A DNA stretch of 44,876 nucleotides from Lentisphaeria bacterium (GTDB taxonomy: Bacteria > Verrucomicrobiota > Lentisphaeria > Victivallales > Victivallaceae). Location: NCBI GenBank assembly GCA_017502435.1, contig JAFVUZ010000206.1, positions 1-44,876 on the forward strand, given 5' to 3'. Below, piece by piece: positions 1-8,703 of the stretch. A program made the position numbers and the translations under genes. The notes beneath the pieces are model-generated. The model ran no database searches and had not been told where the DNA came from. It saw nothing but the letters and a program-made list of their open reading frames with translations. The stretch's first letter is position 1, and each line of letters opens with the position of its first letter.

Positions 1-179
1 GCTTTTTTGCGGAATGACGAAACAAATCTTTCGCCGGATTAGCCACATCAGGGGTATGCCGTTCGTTGCTGTCGCAACTCACTATACCCCCGAACCCCCT
101 CAATTTTTTTTATTATCAGTCAATGTTTAGTACAGAGCCTTTTTGTTTGAAAATGTTGATATTTGTTATTGTTTGGTTG
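1..179. other. Intergenic edge with nested inverted repeat
   Basis: No gene is supported here. At 51-57 (GGGGTAT) and 84-90 (ATACCCC) there are 7-bp complementary arms that enclose a second perfect stem, GTTGC 65-69 and GCAAC 74-78, with a TGTC loop. A C-rich stretch and a T run (about 111-118) follow. The layout (hairpin ending in CCCC, then another CCCC, then T-rich) resembles the hairpin repeats near 13.9 kb and 44.0 kb. It could be a terminator for a gene left of the window or a copy of that repeat family. A 69-codon open frame at 66-275 overlaps the ROK gene and has no family signature. Confidence 0.4.
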
Positions 180-1160
180 TTATATTATCATTTCTCCAAG
201 TTTGAAAGCGGCTCCGCGGGCGGCACTGAAGCGGCCGAAGCGGGCAGAACGCACTCTGACAGGATGCTGACATGACATGATATTTTCGAGTTTGCGGGCA
301 AAAGGATAGCCGAAATCGGCGAATCTGCCCGACAGTATCAGAAGTTCCAGATCCATAATATCTGCAAGCTGAACAAGTCCGTCAGCACAGAGAGCGGCGA
401 TTTCGTCGGTTGTCATATTGCCGATTGCCTCCGGAGCGAGATTGTTTTCAAAAGTTTCTCCGTTTTTGAGCCGCATATTTCTGATTTCTCCTGCGGCACA
501 GCTGCTGCCGTTGAAAATATTGCCGCCGCTCCAGAAGGCGGCACCGATGCTTTTGCCGAGCGAGATAATGGCAAAATCATTCTCTTTGTCGCCTGCACCG
601 CCGAAGGCTTCGGAAAAAGCCGCCATGCGTGAACGGTTGCCGACAGTTACCGGCATATCAAGATTTTTTTCAAGCAGTTTTTTGATCGTATCGCCATAGT
701 AATTCTGGTTGATGCTTTTCAGGACGGTCATGGATTTTTCATCCACGATACCCGGCAATGCGACGGCAGTTCCGCTGATTGGATGGATTTTGTAAAATTC
801 AGCAACTGTTGAAGATGCTTTTTCTGCAAGGTCATAAAGTTCTGAAGATGAAAAAGTTACCTCTTTTTCAGCGATGATGCTTCCGGCAGCATCCAGCAGA
901 ACAGCCGACATACAGTCGGTATAGCCGAGGTCTATTCCGACAGTGAAAACATGATTTTTTCTGACTGCCAGAGCAATCGGATTTGCCCCGCCGTTTGATT
1001 TTCCTTTGCCGCATTCTGCGATCAGATTTGCGTCAATGAGTGACTGCACGATACTTGAGGCGGTCGGACGGCTGACTCCGAGCATACGGGCAATATCCGC
1101 ACGGCTTGAGGCAAGCTTGCGGCGTATCAGAATATAAGCATTTTTTTCCGGGTCAGTCAT
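180..1160 (-). CDS. ROK-family transcriptional regulator (NagC/XylR type)
   Basis: A 326-residue protein with an N-terminal winged helix-turn-helix (about residues 8-55, with SRADIARMLGVSRPTASSIV) joined to a ROK fold starting near residue 70 (VGIDLGYTD). The usual ROK phosphate motif DLGGT is altered, and the cysteine cluster that binds zinc in ROK kinases and many ROK repressors is absent (the region reads CAAGEIRNMRLKNGE). It is also shorter than typical ROK regulators of about 380-400 residues. It is therefore probably a sugar-responsive repressor without kinase activity. No clear ribosome-binding site precedes the ATG; a possible -10 box lies only four bases upstream, so the message may be leaderless. 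It is divergent from the GntR gene and may control the glycan locus. The effector is unknown. Confidence 0.82.
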   Translation of the reverse strand: MTDPEKNAYILIRRKLASSRADIARMLGVSRPTASSIVQSLIDANLIAECGKGKSNGGANPIALAVRKNHVFTVGIDLGYTDCMSAVLLDAAGSIIAEKEVTFSSSELYDLAEKASSTVAEFYKIHPISGTAVALPGIVDEKSMTVLKSINQNYYGDTIKKLLEKNLDMPVTVGNRSRMAAFSEAFGGAGDKENDFAIISLGKSIGAAFWSGGNIFNGSSCAAGEIRNMRLKNGETFENNLAPEAIGNMTTDEIAALCADGLVQLADIMDLELLILSGRFADFGYPFARKLENIMSCQHPVRVRSARFGRFSAARGAAFKLGEMII

Positions 1161-1164
1161 GTTG

Positions 1165-1194
1165 ATTATATAAAGTTTGTTAAAAATCTTACAA
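1165..1194 (-). promoter_or_regulatory. Candidate leaderless promoter of the ROK gene
   Basis: Reading the minus strand, TTGTAA (1189-1194) and TATAAT (1165-1170) are 18 bp apart. The -10 box ends four bases before the ATG at 1160, which would put the transcription start at or next to the start codon. A competing reading uses TTGACT further upstream with a TAATTT box. Confidence 0.4.
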
Positions 1195-1214
1195 AGTATA
1201 AATTAGCATACTTT
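1193..1214. promoter_or_regulatory. Inverted repeat, candidate operator
   Basis: AAAGTAT (1193-1199) and ATACTTT (1208-1214) are perfect 7-bp arms with an 8-bp spacer. The repeat overlaps the proposed -35 box of the ROK promoter, a sensible position for autorepression. Only the symmetry is seen; the binding protein is inferred. Confidence 0.35.
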
Positions 1215-1291
1215 CGGAAAAAGTCAAATAAAATGGCTGCTTACAGAATATAAAGTTGTAAAAAAATTGTCATTTTTTTTATTTTTGCAGC

Positions 1292-1320
1292 TTGACATTT
1301 ATTTTTTGTTATGCTATATT
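1292..1320 (+). promoter_or_regulatory. Sigma-70-type promoter of the GntR operon
   Basis: TTGACA at 1292-1297 and TATATT at 1315-1320 are separated by exactly 17 bp. This is a near-consensus housekeeping promoter about 30 bp upstream of the GntR start codon. Confidence 0.75.
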
Positions 1321-1322
1321 TA

Positions 1323-1334
1323 TACCAACTGGTA
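1323..1334. promoter_or_regulatory. Palindromic operator TACCA-N2-TGGTA
   Basis: The 12-bp palindrome TACCAACTGGTA begins two bases after the -10 box, over the expected transcription start. A short palindrome of this kind overlapping its own promoter is typical of GntR-family autoregulation. The pairing with this regulator is inferred from position. Confidence 0.55.
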
Positions 1335-1352
1335 CAAAAATGGAGATGAAAT

Positions 1353-2429
1353 ATGGCCCGTCCGAGTATTTGTGAGACAGTAAAAAACAGAATATATAAT
1401 GTGATTCATGAATTCCGTTTGCGTAATGATTTTGTCCTGCCCGCAGAACGTGAACTTGCAGAAGGTCTTCAGGTCAGCCGCGGCACTGTACGCAAAGCAC
1501 TTGATATGCTTGAAACCGAAGGAATAATTATCCGTGAAAATCAGATGACCCGCATTCTTCCGACCCGCAAGCAGAAGGGGCGTTATGCTTTCTGTGCGGC
1601 AAGTGATGAATTGAGCAGACATTTTCTGTTCGGACTTTATTATAATTTGTGGGAGGATTTGCGTCTTTTGAGTCCGGATTATGAAATTGAACTTGTTTTG
1701 ATACCTCATCAGCCGGACAAGTGTCCCGCTGAAATTTTGAAGAAACTTAAAAAATATGATATTATTTTTGTCTCTTATATCCGTGAGCCGGTGGTAAATT
1801 CGATGAAAGAGGCAAATCTGCCGCTGGTAATGCTGGATGAACAGAATGCGGACTGTAATTATCCGCTTTTGTGCATGGATAACCGGGAGGTAGGACGTTG
1901 TGCCGCCAGTGAATTGCTCTCAGGCGGTTGCCGCAATGCAATGACTGTGGTTTATGAATCCGGGCATTACAAACCTTTTGAACTCCGCCGCGACGGGTTT
2001 ATCAGTGAATTTGAAGCCGGAGGCGGAAGCGTTATGTCAGTTGTAAATTGCAAAAACACTGAAAATCCGCTGGAATCATTAATTTCGCTTGCCGGGGAAA
2101 TTCAGGCTAATGTCAAGCCGGAAACGGACGGTATTTTTTATATTTCGGATGAAGCGATTTCTATGGTGAACTGGCTGTTTGAGAAAAAAATCTGCAGTAA
2201 TCCTGATTTTAAGGTGACTGCGTTTCTCGGATCAGGGAATTTTTCAAAAAATCTTACCCAGACTGAATATTGGGTCATGGATAATAAATCCATGATTTCA
2301 GAAATGTTGTTTTTGATAGAAAAATATGAAAACACGCAGGAGACACCAGCAATTTTCTGTAAACGGATGGCACCTGTGCATTATCATAAAACAATTGCAT
2401 TGTCAACCAGAGAAAGGAAAGTAAAATGA
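1353..2429 (+). CDS. GntR-type transcriptional regulator with LacI-like sensor domain
   Basis: A 358-residue regulator. The N-terminus (about 5-70) is a GntR winged helix, with [11 protein letters not shown] followed by [19 protein letters not shown]. The rest (about 75-345) resembles the periplasmic-binding/LacI-type ligand domain, as in AraR-like GntR proteins, so it probably senses a sugar released by the encoded hydrolases. The start is supported by GGAG about eight bases upstream. Its stop overlaps the pseudopilin ATG by four bases (ATGA), so the two genes are translationally coupled. The consensus promoter and palindrome just upstream suggest autorepression. The ligand cannot be told from sequence. 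Confidence 0.85.
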   Translation: MARPSICETVKNRIYNVIHEFRLRNDFVLPAERELAEGLQVSRGTVRKALDMLETEGIIIRENQMTRILPTRKQKGRYAFCAASDELSRHFLFGLYYNLWEDLRLLSPDYEIELVLIPHQPDKCPAEILKKLKKYDIIFVSYIREPVVNSMKEANLPLVMLDEQNADCNYPLLCMDNREVGRCAASELLSGGCRNAMTVVYESGHYKPFELRRDGFISEFEAGGGSVMSVVNCKNTENPLESLISLAGEIQANVKPETDGIFYISDEAISMVNWLFEKKICSNPDFKVTAFLGSGNFSKNLTQTEYWVMDNKSMISEMLFLIEKYENTQETPAIFCKRMAPVHYHKTIALSTRERKVK

Positions 2430-3172
2430 GAAAAACAACCGGAAGTAATTTCACTTTGATCGAACTTCTCGTCGTAATCGCGATAATAGCAATCCTTGCA
2501 GGGATGCTGCTCCCCGCATTAAATACTGCAAGAGAGCGTGGACGGATGGCTAAATGCACCTCCAATATGAAACAAATCGGCACAACTCACATGATGTATG
2601 CCGGAGATTTTGATGATTGGAATGCATTGACTTATGATAGAGGAGAAACTTCGCAGGCGGCTGTTCTCTACAGATTTTTGATACAGAATAAGTATCTGCC
2701 GGTAGATGAAGAAGCGTTTTTCCGCAATGAACCCAAAGAAGCTGTCGGTGTTACCGCCTGTCCCTCAAGAAAGAAAAAATCTCATACCGCTATTGTAGTT
2801 GATTACGGCAGCAACTGGCATCTGGATAAACGTTACAGTGCCGGAGGTTACTGGGGCAGAACAGATAACTGGCATTTCAAACCGTCAACGATAGTTCATC
2901 CCTCAAGTCATGTTTATTATACAGAGATAACCCGTGGTTCGCAGACCGGATTCCTGGCTTTCAGCTGGGTAAATAACTGGGACTTCTGGAGTTCAAGCTG
3001 CGGTGCGGCAGGTACTGAAGAACGCGGTCCTGTTCATGGTAAAAAAGATACTTTGAATGTTCTTTATATTGACGGACACGTCGGAGCCAAAAAAGAAGCT
3101 GACTTTAAGAAGCAAATTTCAGCCTGCTCATATTATACCACTAATGCCAACTACTGCAATCCCATAAACTGA
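2426..3172 (+). CDS. Type II secretion-type pseudopilin with H-X9-DG C-terminus
   Basis: A 248-residue protein that begins with a prepilin N-terminus: a short basic leader, then [20 protein letters not shown], whose +5 Glu is in place, and a hydrophobic helix. The residue before the predicted cleavage point is Asn, not Gly. The C-terminal part has [17 protein letters not shown], the H-X9-DG signature of the pseudopilins greatly expanded in Lentisphaerota and Planctomycetes. The ATG overlaps the GntR stop and has AAAGGA upstream. Being co-transcribed with a sugar-type regulator and glycan-active proteins, it is probably a substrate-specific surface or secretion component and not a structural pilus subunit. 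Its biochemical role is not established. Confidence 0.88.
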   Translation: MRKTTGSNFTLIELLVVIAIIAILAGMLLPALNTARERGRMAKCTSNMKQIGTTHMMYAGDFDDWNALTYDRGETSQAAVLYRFLIQNKYLPVDEEAFFRNEPKEAVGVTACPSRKKKSHTAIVVDYGSNWHLDKRYSAGGYWGRTDNWHFKPSTIVHPSSHVYYTEITRGSQTGFLAFSWVNNWDFWSSSCGAAGTEERGPVHGKKDTLNVLYIDGHVGAKKEADFKKQISACSYYTTNANYCNPIN

Positions 3173-3192
3173 AATAAAAAAGGAGTTGAAAA

Positions 3193-3744
3193 ATGGGAAA
3201 AATTATCTCTATAGTTCTTACTTCCGTCGCCGTATTTGCCTGCAATGCACAGAGTATCAAAGCTGATTTTTCTAAAAAAGGCTGGATTTCGTGGAAATCT
3301 TCCGCAACAATAGCCAAAAGTTCACATGACAAAACTGTCGGCAGAACTGCTCCCGGAGCATTGAAACTTACTATCGGACCGAAAAATCCGCTCAAAAAAT
3401 CAATTTGCTTTCTTCATCATTTGCCGATAAAACCCGGTAAGTCTTATACCGCTTCCATTTGGTACAAAACAAAAGGTACAGCCTCTGACGTAAAAGTCAG
3501 TATGTCATTTCAGGGACTTGATGCCAAACGCCAATTCCTGAACAACGGTGTCCGCGGAACAAGCAAAAATGCCTCCGAAGAGTGGACTCGCCTTATTTAT
3601 TCTGTAAAAATTCCCGAAAAACAGTTCAAATGGGACAAAGCCGCTTTTCTGCTCTGCACTCTCGGTGCATCTAATACTGCAGAAGGTGAAATCTGGTTCG
3701 ATGATTTTGAATTTCAGGAAGATGAAGAGGACGAAGACGAATAA
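3193..3744 (+). CDS. Secreted carbohydrate-binding-like protein with acidic tail
   Basis: A 183-residue protein with a hydrophobic N-terminal export signal ending near VFACNAQ; this might be a lipoprotein site, though Phe at -2 is unusual. The body resembles a CBM4/9/22-type jelly roll: a central LPIKPGKSYTASIWYKTKG strand pair, W-T-R-L near the end and a final EGEIWFDDFEF strand. It ends in an unusual run of Asp/Glu after FQ. There is no catalytic domain. The ATG is preceded by AAGGAG, 20 bp after the pseudopilin stop, in the same operon. It may be a small glycan-binding accessory for the following large enzyme. The fold assignment is by pattern only. Confidence 0.6.
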   Translation: MGKIISIVLTSVAVFACNAQSIKADFSKKGWISWKSSATIAKSSHDKTVGRTAPGALKLTIGPKNPLKKSICFLHHLPIKPGKSYTASIWYKTKGTASDVKVSMSFQGLDAKRQFLNNGVRGTSKNASEEWTRLIYSVKIPEKQFKWDKAAFLLCTLGASNTAEGEIWFDDFEFQEDEEDEDE

Positions 3745-3763
3745 ATTTTAAGGAATGCCGTGA

Positions 3764-6700
3764 ATGAAAAAGATATTTTATCTGTTGTTTTTTGCCTTTT
3801 TCAGTGCCGTTGGAGCGTCAATGGAGTACAAAGAAGTGCCGACTGCTCAGAAAATAAAGCATAAAGATTTGACTTTTGCCGTTACTTTCGATAATTACAG
3901 TACACGGGCGGATCTGGCAAAGGGCAAAAAAGATTCACTTACGATGGCGGATGTGAGTTTTCTCCTGCGTGGAGCAGTCGGGTTTGACCGCAAACAGGCA
4001 TATCAGCCCAAAACAGGAGAAAGTCTGATTTATTCAGCAGATAGAAATATCAATTTCAAACAGGGAACTTTGACCATGTGGGTACAGGCTAAAGATTACC
4101 TGCCGGGAGTCAAGTCTCCCCGTGGTAATATTGCTTATTCTCAGCTGCGTTTTACCAAAGGTGCAAGATATGTGCAGTTCCTTTTGTATGAATATGCAGG
4201 AGTGCTTTATTTTGACTGGTATTCTTCTGAACCGCCGCATCGTTACGGCGATGTGGGCAGGGCGACTGCTTCGCTTGCCGGGATAAAAAAGAATGAATGG
4301 TTTCAGGTTGCCGTAAGTTGGGACAAATCTCTTTCTCTCTATATAAACGGTGTTTTGAAGCACAAAGTTGATCTTCCGGAAAAATTATCAAAATCCATGG
4401 ATCTTGTGCCTGATTCAAAATCTTTCATAGGTATCAAAAACAGTTTTCATAACGACGTGCATAAATCTGTCACTCTGGTCGATGACTGCATGATTTATTC
4501 ACGGGTGCTTACTGCTCTGGAAGTCGCCAATCAGTATAATGCACTCTGTACCGGAAAAAATGCCGCCGCTGTTCGCAATTTTGATATGAAAATGCATGGT
4601 GTTGACTGCGGTAAAGGCAAAGATACGGATAAAATTGAGGTTGAATTTGATTTTATTTCACTGCCTGAAAAGTTTGCTGAATTGTACAAAAACGGCAAAT
4701 TTTATCTTGATTACAAACTTTACTGTCCTGATAAAAGTGTAAAAAGCGGCAGATGGAATTTCAAAAACGGAGAAAATACAAAATTTCTGCATGATGTAAA
4801 ACTTGCAGGTAAATATAAACTTGAAACTTCTATCGGCGAAATTACTGAAACTGCTGAAGTTTTCCGCCCCGACCTTTCTTATATGGATAAAAAGGCAGGC
4901 GATGATGACAGTGTGCCTGCAATCTGGAAAGATTTTGCTGTAAATAACAGAAATGTAACTCTCTGGAACCGGAAATATGTCTTTGGTGCAGGACCTCTGC
5001 CGGAACAGATTTTTATTGCCGGTAAACCGCTTTTTGTCAAACCGCCGCAGCTGTTCATTAACGGTCAGGTTGTAAAAAATTGGCAGTCAGGCAGAACCGT
5101 TAAGAAAAATTCTATGGTGACTTACAGCGGAGAAACTGCAATCCATGGCGGCAGAATTAAATACAATACCACTGTTGAGTTTGACGGTATGATAAAATTT
5201 GATTGGACAATTTCAGGCAGACCGGAAATAAAATCAATGAAACTTGAATGGCAGCAGTCAAAAGGATATCATGATTATCTGATGCGGCCCCATGTCTGGA
5301 ACGGCAAAAAGGGGGATTTCTTTTATGATAACGGCATGGACAATTCGCTGACTGAACTCTGGATGGTCTCTGAAAAGGGCGGTTTTGCCTTCACTCAAGC
5401 AAATGATGCAAACTGGGTTTATGATGCTGACAAGCCGATTTATCATGTCAATCTTAAAGACGGTACTGCTTCGGTTGATTTGATAACCCGCAAAGTTAAA
5501 ATGCCCGAAGATGTTCCTTACAGTGCAATTTTCATTGCCACTCCGACACGTCCGTTCCCGGAAGTTTTCCGCTCCGTGCGGCATAATGACAATGTATATC
5601 CGGGTTTCCGTCTGACCCAGCACGGCGGAGCGGCTTTTACCGGCAATTCCACCTACAAGCCTAACTGGCGTTTTGGTCAGTATTTCCGTGACGGACGTCC
5701 GAATGCACAGGGCGTTTACGGGATGGCAGATGCTATGACTTCGGTTAATGAAGAGCCGGTTTATTTTGCCAAATACTGGGAAATTCCGGGTGATGCAGGT
5801 TATACCTTCAGTTACCGCCATTACAAAAAAGACGGTACATTTGTCAGCAAAAAATACAATTCATTACCGACTTGCAATGCAACTTCGATGGTAGAATTTT
5901 ATACTGCCAATATTCAGGAATTGCTGAATCATCCGCAAAGTACGGCAATAGGAGCAATTTATTATGATTTGTGCGGCAACGGTACATGTTCAAATACTCT
6001 GCACGGATGCGGCTTCAAGGATAAATTCGGCAGAGATATAAAAACTTTTTCACTGCTGCACAAACGTGAACTTTTGAAACGTACCGTCAGACTTGCTCAT
6101 GCAAAAAACAAGCAGCTTTGGACTCATGCACAGCGGCATTTTTATCCGATGCTGAACGGATTTGCTGACTTTGTTTTTCCCGGAGAACAGTTTGAGGCTC
6201 TTTTCAACCGCACGATGTATCCTTTTACAGACGAAATACCTGAATTGCTGTTCAAAACCGAATTTAACCGCAATATTATCGGCACCGGTGTCATCTGTTG
6301 GAGTGCGATAACTTCTCTCAATCGTGTCTCTCTGCCGGTCAAAGAAAAAAAACGTGCCACTGAAGCATGTGAGTCCGTCCTTATGCTGTATGACATTGAT
6401 ACAAATTCAGTTTTTGCCTATAATCCTGTGCTTTCTTCGATATGGGATGCTCAGAGACGGTACAAAATTCATTTGAAAGGTGCGGAATTTCACCGTTTCG
6501 ACCGCCAGAAAGAGATAACTTCATCAGATCCGAAAGTGCGTATTTCTTATTATACAACACCCGGAAATCATACTCTGATCGTTGTTTCAAATACCGACCC
6601 CATGCGGGCGGAAACAACCATTGATCTCGGAAAATACGGAAAAGGTCTGACTTCGGTACGTGAAGAGTATATTCATCAGGATTATCCTGTTGTCAACGGT

Positions 6701-7192
6701 AAAGTCAAATTGAAGGTTCCAGCCCGCGGATTCCGTCTGCTCGGTATCAATCCGCCCGCTGCTGAACCGTGGAAACTGGATTACAAAACTGATGTTTATA
6801 CCGGAGGTCAAAATTCTGTATCTCAATACATTTTTGACAGTGAAAATAAAATCCATACTATTAGAAAGAAAGACAGCAAAAATTATATTCTGACTGCATT
6901 CTTTCCAGTCCGTCCGGGATACAGTTACACTCTCAATATGGAATGTAAACAAACTGCCGGCAAAAATATCAGCTGGACAATGCAGCCGCAATATAACGGT
7001 AATGACAATAAAATGATTGCCTCTGTCGGCAAAGTCAAAGGCACAGGGACATGGCAGAAAGTTTCCGCAGTCAAAAATGTTACTGTAAAAGACGGTAAAC
7101 GCTGTTATGCCATGCTCTTTACACTCGGCACTCCGGATGTGGATACAGAAGTTTCATTCCGCAATATTACGGTTACAGAAAAAGCATTGTAA
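3764..7192 (+). CDS. Large secreted glycoside hydrolase-like protein (LamG + GH123/DUF6067-like)
   Basis: A 1142-residue protein with a signal peptide (about 1-18). Residues about 30-256 form a LamG/concanavalin-like domain (FKQGTLTMWVQAKDYL; WFQVAVSWDKSLSLYINGVL). A beta-sandwich follows (about 385-615), then a TIM-barrel-like region (about 630-960) resembling the DUF6067/GH123-like glycoside hydrolase domain, with Asp735 in IGAIYYDLCGNG as a candidate active-site residue. Residues about 1005-1140 are another jelly-roll resembling the neighbouring 183-residue protein (VRPGYSYTLNM; WQKVSAVKNV). It is the last gene of the GntR-led operon and is probably exported to act on a host or plant glycan. 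Substrate and linkage are not predictable. The barrel family call is moderate; the signal peptide and LamG are more secure. Confidence 0.7.
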   Translation: MKKIFYLLFFAFFSAVGASMEYKEVPTAQKIKHKDLTFAVTFDNYSTRADLAKGKKDSLTMADVSFLLRGAVGFDRKQAYQPKTGESLIYSADRNINFKQGTLTMWVQAKDYLPGVKSPRGNIAYSQLRFTKGARYVQFLLYEYAGVLYFDWYSSEPPHRYGDVGRATASLAGIKKNEWFQVAVSWDKSLSLYINGVLKHKVDLPEKLSKSMDLVPDSKSFIGIKNSFHNDVHKSVTLVDDCMIYSRVLTALEVANQYNALCTGKNAAAVRNFDMKMHGVDCGKGKDTDKIEVEFDFISLPEKFAELYKNGKFYLDYKLYCPDKSVKSGRWNFKNGENTKFLHDVKLAGKYKLETSIGEITETAEVFRPDLSYMDKKAGDDDSVPAIWKDFAVNNRNVTLWNRKYVFGAGPLPEQIFIAGKPLFVKPPQLFINGQVVKNWQSGRTVKKNSMVTYSGETAIHGGRIKYNTTVEFDGMIKFDWTISGRPEIKSMKLEWQQSKGYHDYLMRPHVWNGKKGDFFYDNGMDNSLTELWMVSEKGGFAFTQANDANWVYDADKPIYHVNLKDGTASVDLITRKVKMPEDVPYSAIFIATPTRPFPEVFRSVRHNDNVYPGFRLTQHGGAAFTGNSTYKPNWRFGQYFRDGRPNAQGVYGMADAMTSVNEEPVYFAKYWEIPGDAGYTFSYRHYKKDGTFVSKKYNSLPTCNATSMVEFYTANIQELLNHPQSTAIGAIYYDLCGNGTCSNTLHGCGFKDKFGRDIKTFSLLHKRELLKRTVRLAHAKNKQLWTHAQRHFYPMLNGFADFVFPGEQFEALFNRTMYPFTDEIPELLFKTEFNRNIIGTGVICWSAITSLNRVSLPVKEKKRATEACESVLMLYDIDTNSVFAYNPVLSSIWDAQRRYKIHLKGAEFHRFDRQKEITSSDPKVRISYYTTPGNHTLIVVSNTDPMRAETTIDLGKYGKGLTSVREEYIHQDYPVVNGKVKLKVPARGFRLLGINPPAAEPWKLDYKTDVYTGGQNSVSQYIFDSENKIHTIRKKDSKNYILTAFFPVRPGYSYTLNMECKQTAGKNISWTMQPQYNGNDNKMIASVGKVKGTGTWQKVSAVKNVTVKDGKRCYAMLFTLGTPDVDTEVSFRNITVTEKAL

Positions 7193-7210
7193 TTTTTGAA
7201 TTGCCGCTTG

Positions 7211-7248
7211 AAATTACAGTAAACCATTATACTGTTCCTTTGTAATTT
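7211..7248. terminator. AT-rich inverted repeat between the two hydrolase genes
   Basis: AAATTACA (7211-7218) and TGTAATTT (7241-7248) are perfect 8-bp arms, with a smaller internal repeat ACAGTA/TACTGT. The repeat lies 19 bp after the large hydrolase stop. There is no proper U-run, so termination is only possible. Confidence 0.25.
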
Positions 7249-7300
7249 AAAAATAAAAGAGTATATTTTTGTCCACAGGACAGATATAAAGGAGTAAAAA

Positions 7301-8662
7301 ATGAACGTAAGCGTTGACTTTAAAGCATTTACCGGAAGTAAAATAAAACCTCTTCACGGTGTTAACAACAGCCCTATGATGCTGGATAAACCGATCGAAA
7401 CTTTCCGTGAAGCGGGTATTCCGTATGTACGGATGCATGATACAGGCGGTGCTTACGGGCGTAATGTTTTTGTTGATATTCCCAATGTTTTTCCGGATTT
7501 TGAAGCGGATGAAAATGATCCTGCTTCATATTCTTTTGAATTTACGGATGCTTATTTTGAGCAGATTTACGCTTCCGGCTGCAAGGTTTTTTACCGTCTC
7601 GGCGTAACGATTGAAAACTGGTACAAAATCAAGGCTTGCCGCATACATCCGCCGAAAGATTTTGCCAAATGGGCAAGAATTTGCGAACATATAATCCGCC
7701 ATTATACTGAAGGTTGGGCTGACGGGTTCAAGTATGATATTGAATACTGGGAAATCTGGAACGAACCCGAAAATCCGCCTATGTGGCTGGGAACGATGGA
7801 ACAGTTTTTTGAGATGTACAAAACAACTGCACTGCATTTGAAAAAATGTTTTCCCAATCTCAAAATCGGCGGTTATGCCTCCTGCGGTTTTTATTCATTG
7901 ATAGAAGAGTTCAAAAACAGTCCGTTTCATTGTAATTTTATTATCTGGGCTGAAGCGTTTATTGCCATGTGCGGCAGTGAAAATATTCCGCTTGATTTCT
8001 TTTCCTGGCACCGTTATATGGACAGTCCCGAGGCAATTATCATTGAGGCGGCATATTTGCGTGAACTGCTGGACAAAAACGGCTTGACTGCAACCGAAAG
8101 TATTTTCAATGAATGGAACTACTGCAATGGTAAAAACGGCTGTATGTGGGATATTATGAAAGAAGCTGAAGGGGCATCGAATGTCGCAGGAACTTTTATT
8201 CTGATGCAGAATCTGCCGATCGACAAAGCAATGTATTATGATGCAATGCCGAACCGTGCCTATTGCGGAATGTATTATTTCCCGAGCCAGAGAGTAACAC
8301 CGACTTATTATTCATTCAAGGCTTTCAATACCTTGTACAAACTTGGAAATGAGGTCGTTTCAAATACGGAAAATAATTCCGTTGCTGTTCTTGCCGCCGC
8401 TGACGGAAATTCAGGTGCAGTGCTTGCTGTGAACTATAAAGAAGAAGCAGTAAAGGTCAATTTTGATTTGAAAAACTTGAGTGGTGAAATTACCGCAGTG
8501 ATAACTGACCGTCAGCGTACATTTGAAAAAACAGAATTTGTTTCTGACTTTGAGATGCCGCCTTATTCAGTTCTCCTGCTGGAAGTCAATTCTGCTCAAG
8601 CAGACTCCAAAGTTGCCGGTGACGTCAGTTCTCACAAATTTGCAGGTCTTGATGTAAATTGA
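7301..8662 (+). CDS. GH39-like glycosidase, cytoplasmic
   Basis: A 453-residue clan GH-A enzyme resembling GH39 (beta-xylosidase/alpha-iduronidase type). It begins with LHGVNNSPM and has an early conserved YVRMHDTGG. Glu155 in EIWNEPE is the expected acid/base, and Glu271 in SIFNEWNY the expected nucleophile. The C-terminal part (about 375-440) is the beta-sandwich normal for these enzymes. No signal peptide is present, so it probably acts on oligosaccharides after uptake. The ATG has AAAGGAG at good spacing. It lies 108 bp after the large secreted hydrolase on the same strand and may be read through from it. The exact sugar specificity is open. Confidence 0.78.
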   Translation: MNVSVDFKAFTGSKIKPLHGVNNSPMMLDKPIETFREAGIPYVRMHDTGGAYGRNVFVDIPNVFPDFEADENDPASYSFEFTDAYFEQIYASGCKVFYRLGVTIENWYKIKACRIHPPKDFAKWARICEHIIRHYTEGWADGFKYDIEYWEIWNEPENPPMWLGTMEQFFEMYKTTALHLKKCFPNLKIGGYASCGFYSLIEEFKNSPFHCNFIIWAEAFIAMCGSENIPLDFFSWHRYMDSPEAIIIEAAYLRELLDKNGLTATESIFNEWNYCNGKNGCMWDIMKEAEGASNVAGTFILMQNLPIDKAMYYDAMPNRAYCGMYYFPSQRVTPTYYSFKAFNTLYKLGNEVVSNTENNSVAVLAAADGNSGAVLAVNYKEEAVKVNFDLKNLSGEITAVITDRQRTFEKTEFVSDFEMPPYSVLLLEVNSAQADSKVAGDVSSHKFAGLDVN

Positions 8663-8695
8663 TTCTCTGCAATGATGCAGAAATATCAGAGAATC
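8661..8695. terminator. Inverted repeat between convergent genes
   Basis: GATTCTCTG (8661-8669) and CAGAGAATC (8687-8695) form a perfect 9-bp stem, overlapping the GH39-like stop codon. An inner CTGCA/TGCAG pairing competes. Its place between two convergent genes fits a bidirectional terminator, but neither side has a strong T run. Confidence 0.4.
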
Positions 8696-8703
8696 AGTCT
8701 GTT

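Noticed and set aside
66-275. A 69-codon frame at the left edge with a hydrophobic stretch
   Set aside because: It overlaps the ROK gene end and the nested hairpin; no ribosome-binding site and no similarity noted.
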